A stretch of 24,755 bases of DNA from JBCBSZ01 sp039185015 (GTDB lineage: Bacteria; Actinomycetota; Acidimicrobiia; Acidimicrobiales; Poriferisodalaceae). A program made the position numbers and the translations under genes. Positions within the stretch are counted from its first letter, which is position 1. Every line of letters begins with the position of its first letter. Where the stretch lies: contig JBCDAU010000058.1 in NCBI GenBank assembly GCA_039185015.1, positions 1-24,755 on the forward strand, read 5' to 3'. Below the pieces are notes generated by a model, which did no database searches, was not told where the DNA came from, and saw only the letters and a list, made by a program, of their open reading frames with translations. Shown here one piece after another: positions 23,865 to 24,755 of the stretch.

Positions 23865-24293
23865 TCACGCGCTCCAGGTGTCGCGGCCCTCGATGCCGTA
23901 CTTGCGGAGGAGGAGCGCTCGGTCCGGGGTGACCTGGATGAAGACGTGGGTGTCGGCTTCCGGGCCGCCGGGCTCGAAGGGCATGAGGTCGTAGCCCATC
24001 CGATCCCAGAGGGATCGTCGACCCTCGGTGGTATCGACGATCGTTGCGGTGCCGTCGACGATCAGGCTGTCGAAGTTGGTCGCCTCGCTCACGACCCAGT
24101 GCAGCTGGACCTTGTCGCTGTGGCGGAGGTTCGTGACCTTGACCGACGGGTTGGCGACGAAGCCGACCACCGTGTCGTCGACCCAGTTCACGGCCACCGG
24201 CACGGCATGCGGCCGACCGTCGGGCCGCACGCTGGCCACGTACGCCAGCCGCCCGAGCCGGGCCGCCTCGGACTTCACGTCATCGAGATCCAT
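23865..24293 (-). CDS. Pyridoxamine 5'-phosphate oxidase-fold protein (FMN- or F420-dependent type)
   Basis: A 142-residue split-barrel protein. The pattern GRLAYVASVRPDGRPHAVPVAVNW, VVGFVANPSVKVTNLRHSDKVQLHWVV and FIQVTPDRALLLRKYG (read in pieces) is that of the PNPOx-like superfamily, in which actinobacterial members often bind F420 or FMN and reduce small molecules. The cofactor cannot be decided by eye. It starts at ATG 24293 after a -10 box only 6 nt away. It is convergent with thpR with zero intergenic bases and divergent from the CopD-like gene. Confidence 0.87.
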   Translation of the reverse strand: MDLDDVKSEAARLGRLAYVASVRPDGRPHAVPVAVNWVDDTVVGFVANPSVKVTNLRHSDKVQLHWVVSEATNFDSLIVDGTATIVDTTEGRRSLWDRMGYDLMPFEPGGPEADTHVFIQVTPDRALLLRKYGIEGRDTWSA

Positions 24294-24299
24294 GGTTCG

Positions 24300-24305
24300 A
24301 ACGTA
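24300..24305 (-). promoter_or_regulatory. Putative -10 box of the PNPOx-fold gene
   Basis: TACGTT on the minus strand ends 6 nt before ATG 24293. It shares a 47-bp gap with the divergent -10 box of the CopD-like gene. Confidence 0.5.
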
Positions 24306-24326
24306 GTGCGGCGTCGTAGGACGCCG

Positions 24327-24332
24327 TAGCGT
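24327..24332 (+). promoter_or_regulatory. Putative -10 box of the CopD-like gene
   Basis: TAGCGT ends 8 nt before GTG 24341, again a leaderless-type spacing. The two divergent -10 boxes lie 21 bp apart, so the genes may compete for polymerase. Confidence 0.45.
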
Positions 24333-24340
24333 CGGTCGCC

Positions 24341-24751
24341 GTGCTGAGTCTCGACGTCGACGTCTGGCGGGTGTTCATCCACGTCCTCGCCGCGACCGTG
24401 TGGGTCGGTGGACAGCTCGTCCTCGCTGGCCTCGTCCCCGTGCTGCGGGGGATCGACACCGATGCACCGCGAGCGGCCGCCCGCCGCTTCAACGCCGTCG
24501 CCTGGCCGGCGTTCGCCGTGCTCGTGGCGACCGGCATCTGGAACCTCTTCGCGATCGAGGTCGGCGACACCTCGACCGAGTACCAGGTGACGCTCGGGCT
24601 GAAGCTGCTCCTCGTGGCTGCGTCCGGCATCGGCGCGTTCGCGCACTCCAACACCGGCTCCCGGCTCGTGCTGGCCCTCGGCGGGGCAGTGTCAGCGGTG
24701 GGCGGTCTGGCGGCGGTGCTCCTCGGCGTGGCCCTGTCGATGGGCGGCTGA
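24341..24751 (+). CDS. CopD-like integral membrane protein
   Basis: A 136-residue protein with four hydrophobic helices (about 9-35, 50-72, 82-99, 105-134). The first helix, RVFIHVLAATVWVGGQLVLAG in essence, with His14 and the VWVGG motif, resembles the single-domain CopD-type membrane proteins of Actinobacteria. Copper transport is established only for some larger members, so the function here is open. The gene is complete, ending four bases before the window edge, and starts at GTG 24341. Confidence 0.75.
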   Translation: MLSLDVDVWRVFIHVLAATVWVGGQLVLAGLVPVLRGIDTDAPRAAARRFNAVAWPAFAVLVATGIWNLFAIEVGDTSTEYQVTLGLKLLLVAASGIGAFAHSNTGSRLVLALGGAVSAVGGLAAVLLGVALSMGG

Positions 24752-24755
24752 CCTA

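Overview
The window is a GC-rich, gene-dense stretch of chromosome, most likely from an actinobacterium of the Acidimicrobiia type (Ilumatobacter-like). This is inferred from base composition, heavy GTG start use, 4-base GTGA/ATGA gene overlaps, apparent leaderless promoters, and the dapA-rnj-ftsK and rimO-pgsA-cinA gene orders. I recognise 26 protein genes, no tRNA or rRNA, no CRISPR array, no insertion sequence and no phage genes. No intergenic gap exceeds about 185 bases.

Left part (1-5346). A secreted LamG plus Ig-like protein runs off the left edge on the minus strand. Upstream of it on the same strand is a tight operon of a DedA-type membrane protein, a DUF4262-like protein and dapB (lysine/diaminopimelate synthesis). 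Divergent from dedA is an acyl-CoA ligase, followed by a TetR regulator with a palindrome around its own -10 box.

Middle accessory part (5343-11679). This holds an MFS transporter with no good standard start codon, and a TetR gene translationally coupled to a ferritin-like di-iron protein. A third TetR gene follows, then a perfect 13-bp-arm palindrome in front of an orphan siderophore-type binding lipoprotein. That lipoprotein gene overlaps an alpha/beta hydrolase gene, and a small membrane protein comes next. Substrates are not readable from sequence, but the set looks like lipid/CoA or iron related accessory metabolism under local repressors.

Iron storage (11749-12432). Bacterioferritin-associated ferredoxin and bacterioferritin lie side by side with complete ligand sets; together they store and release iron.

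Core block (12501-23864). A hypothetical protein, dapA and rnj (RNase J) overlap end to end. ftsK, a Ca2+/cation antiporter and an SMP-30 lactonase-like gene follow, then the overlapping operon rimO-pgsA-cinA-thpR. Two intergenic gaps, before ftsK and before rimO, carry four copies of a roughly 30-nt GC-rich hairpin repeat whose stem shows a compensatory base change. This is the least explained structure in the window. The right end has a convergent PNPOx-fold gene and a divergent CopD-like membrane protein gene.

Many genes have a TANNNT-like -10 box ending 6-8 nt before the start codon, which suggests that leaderless transcripts are common in this genome.
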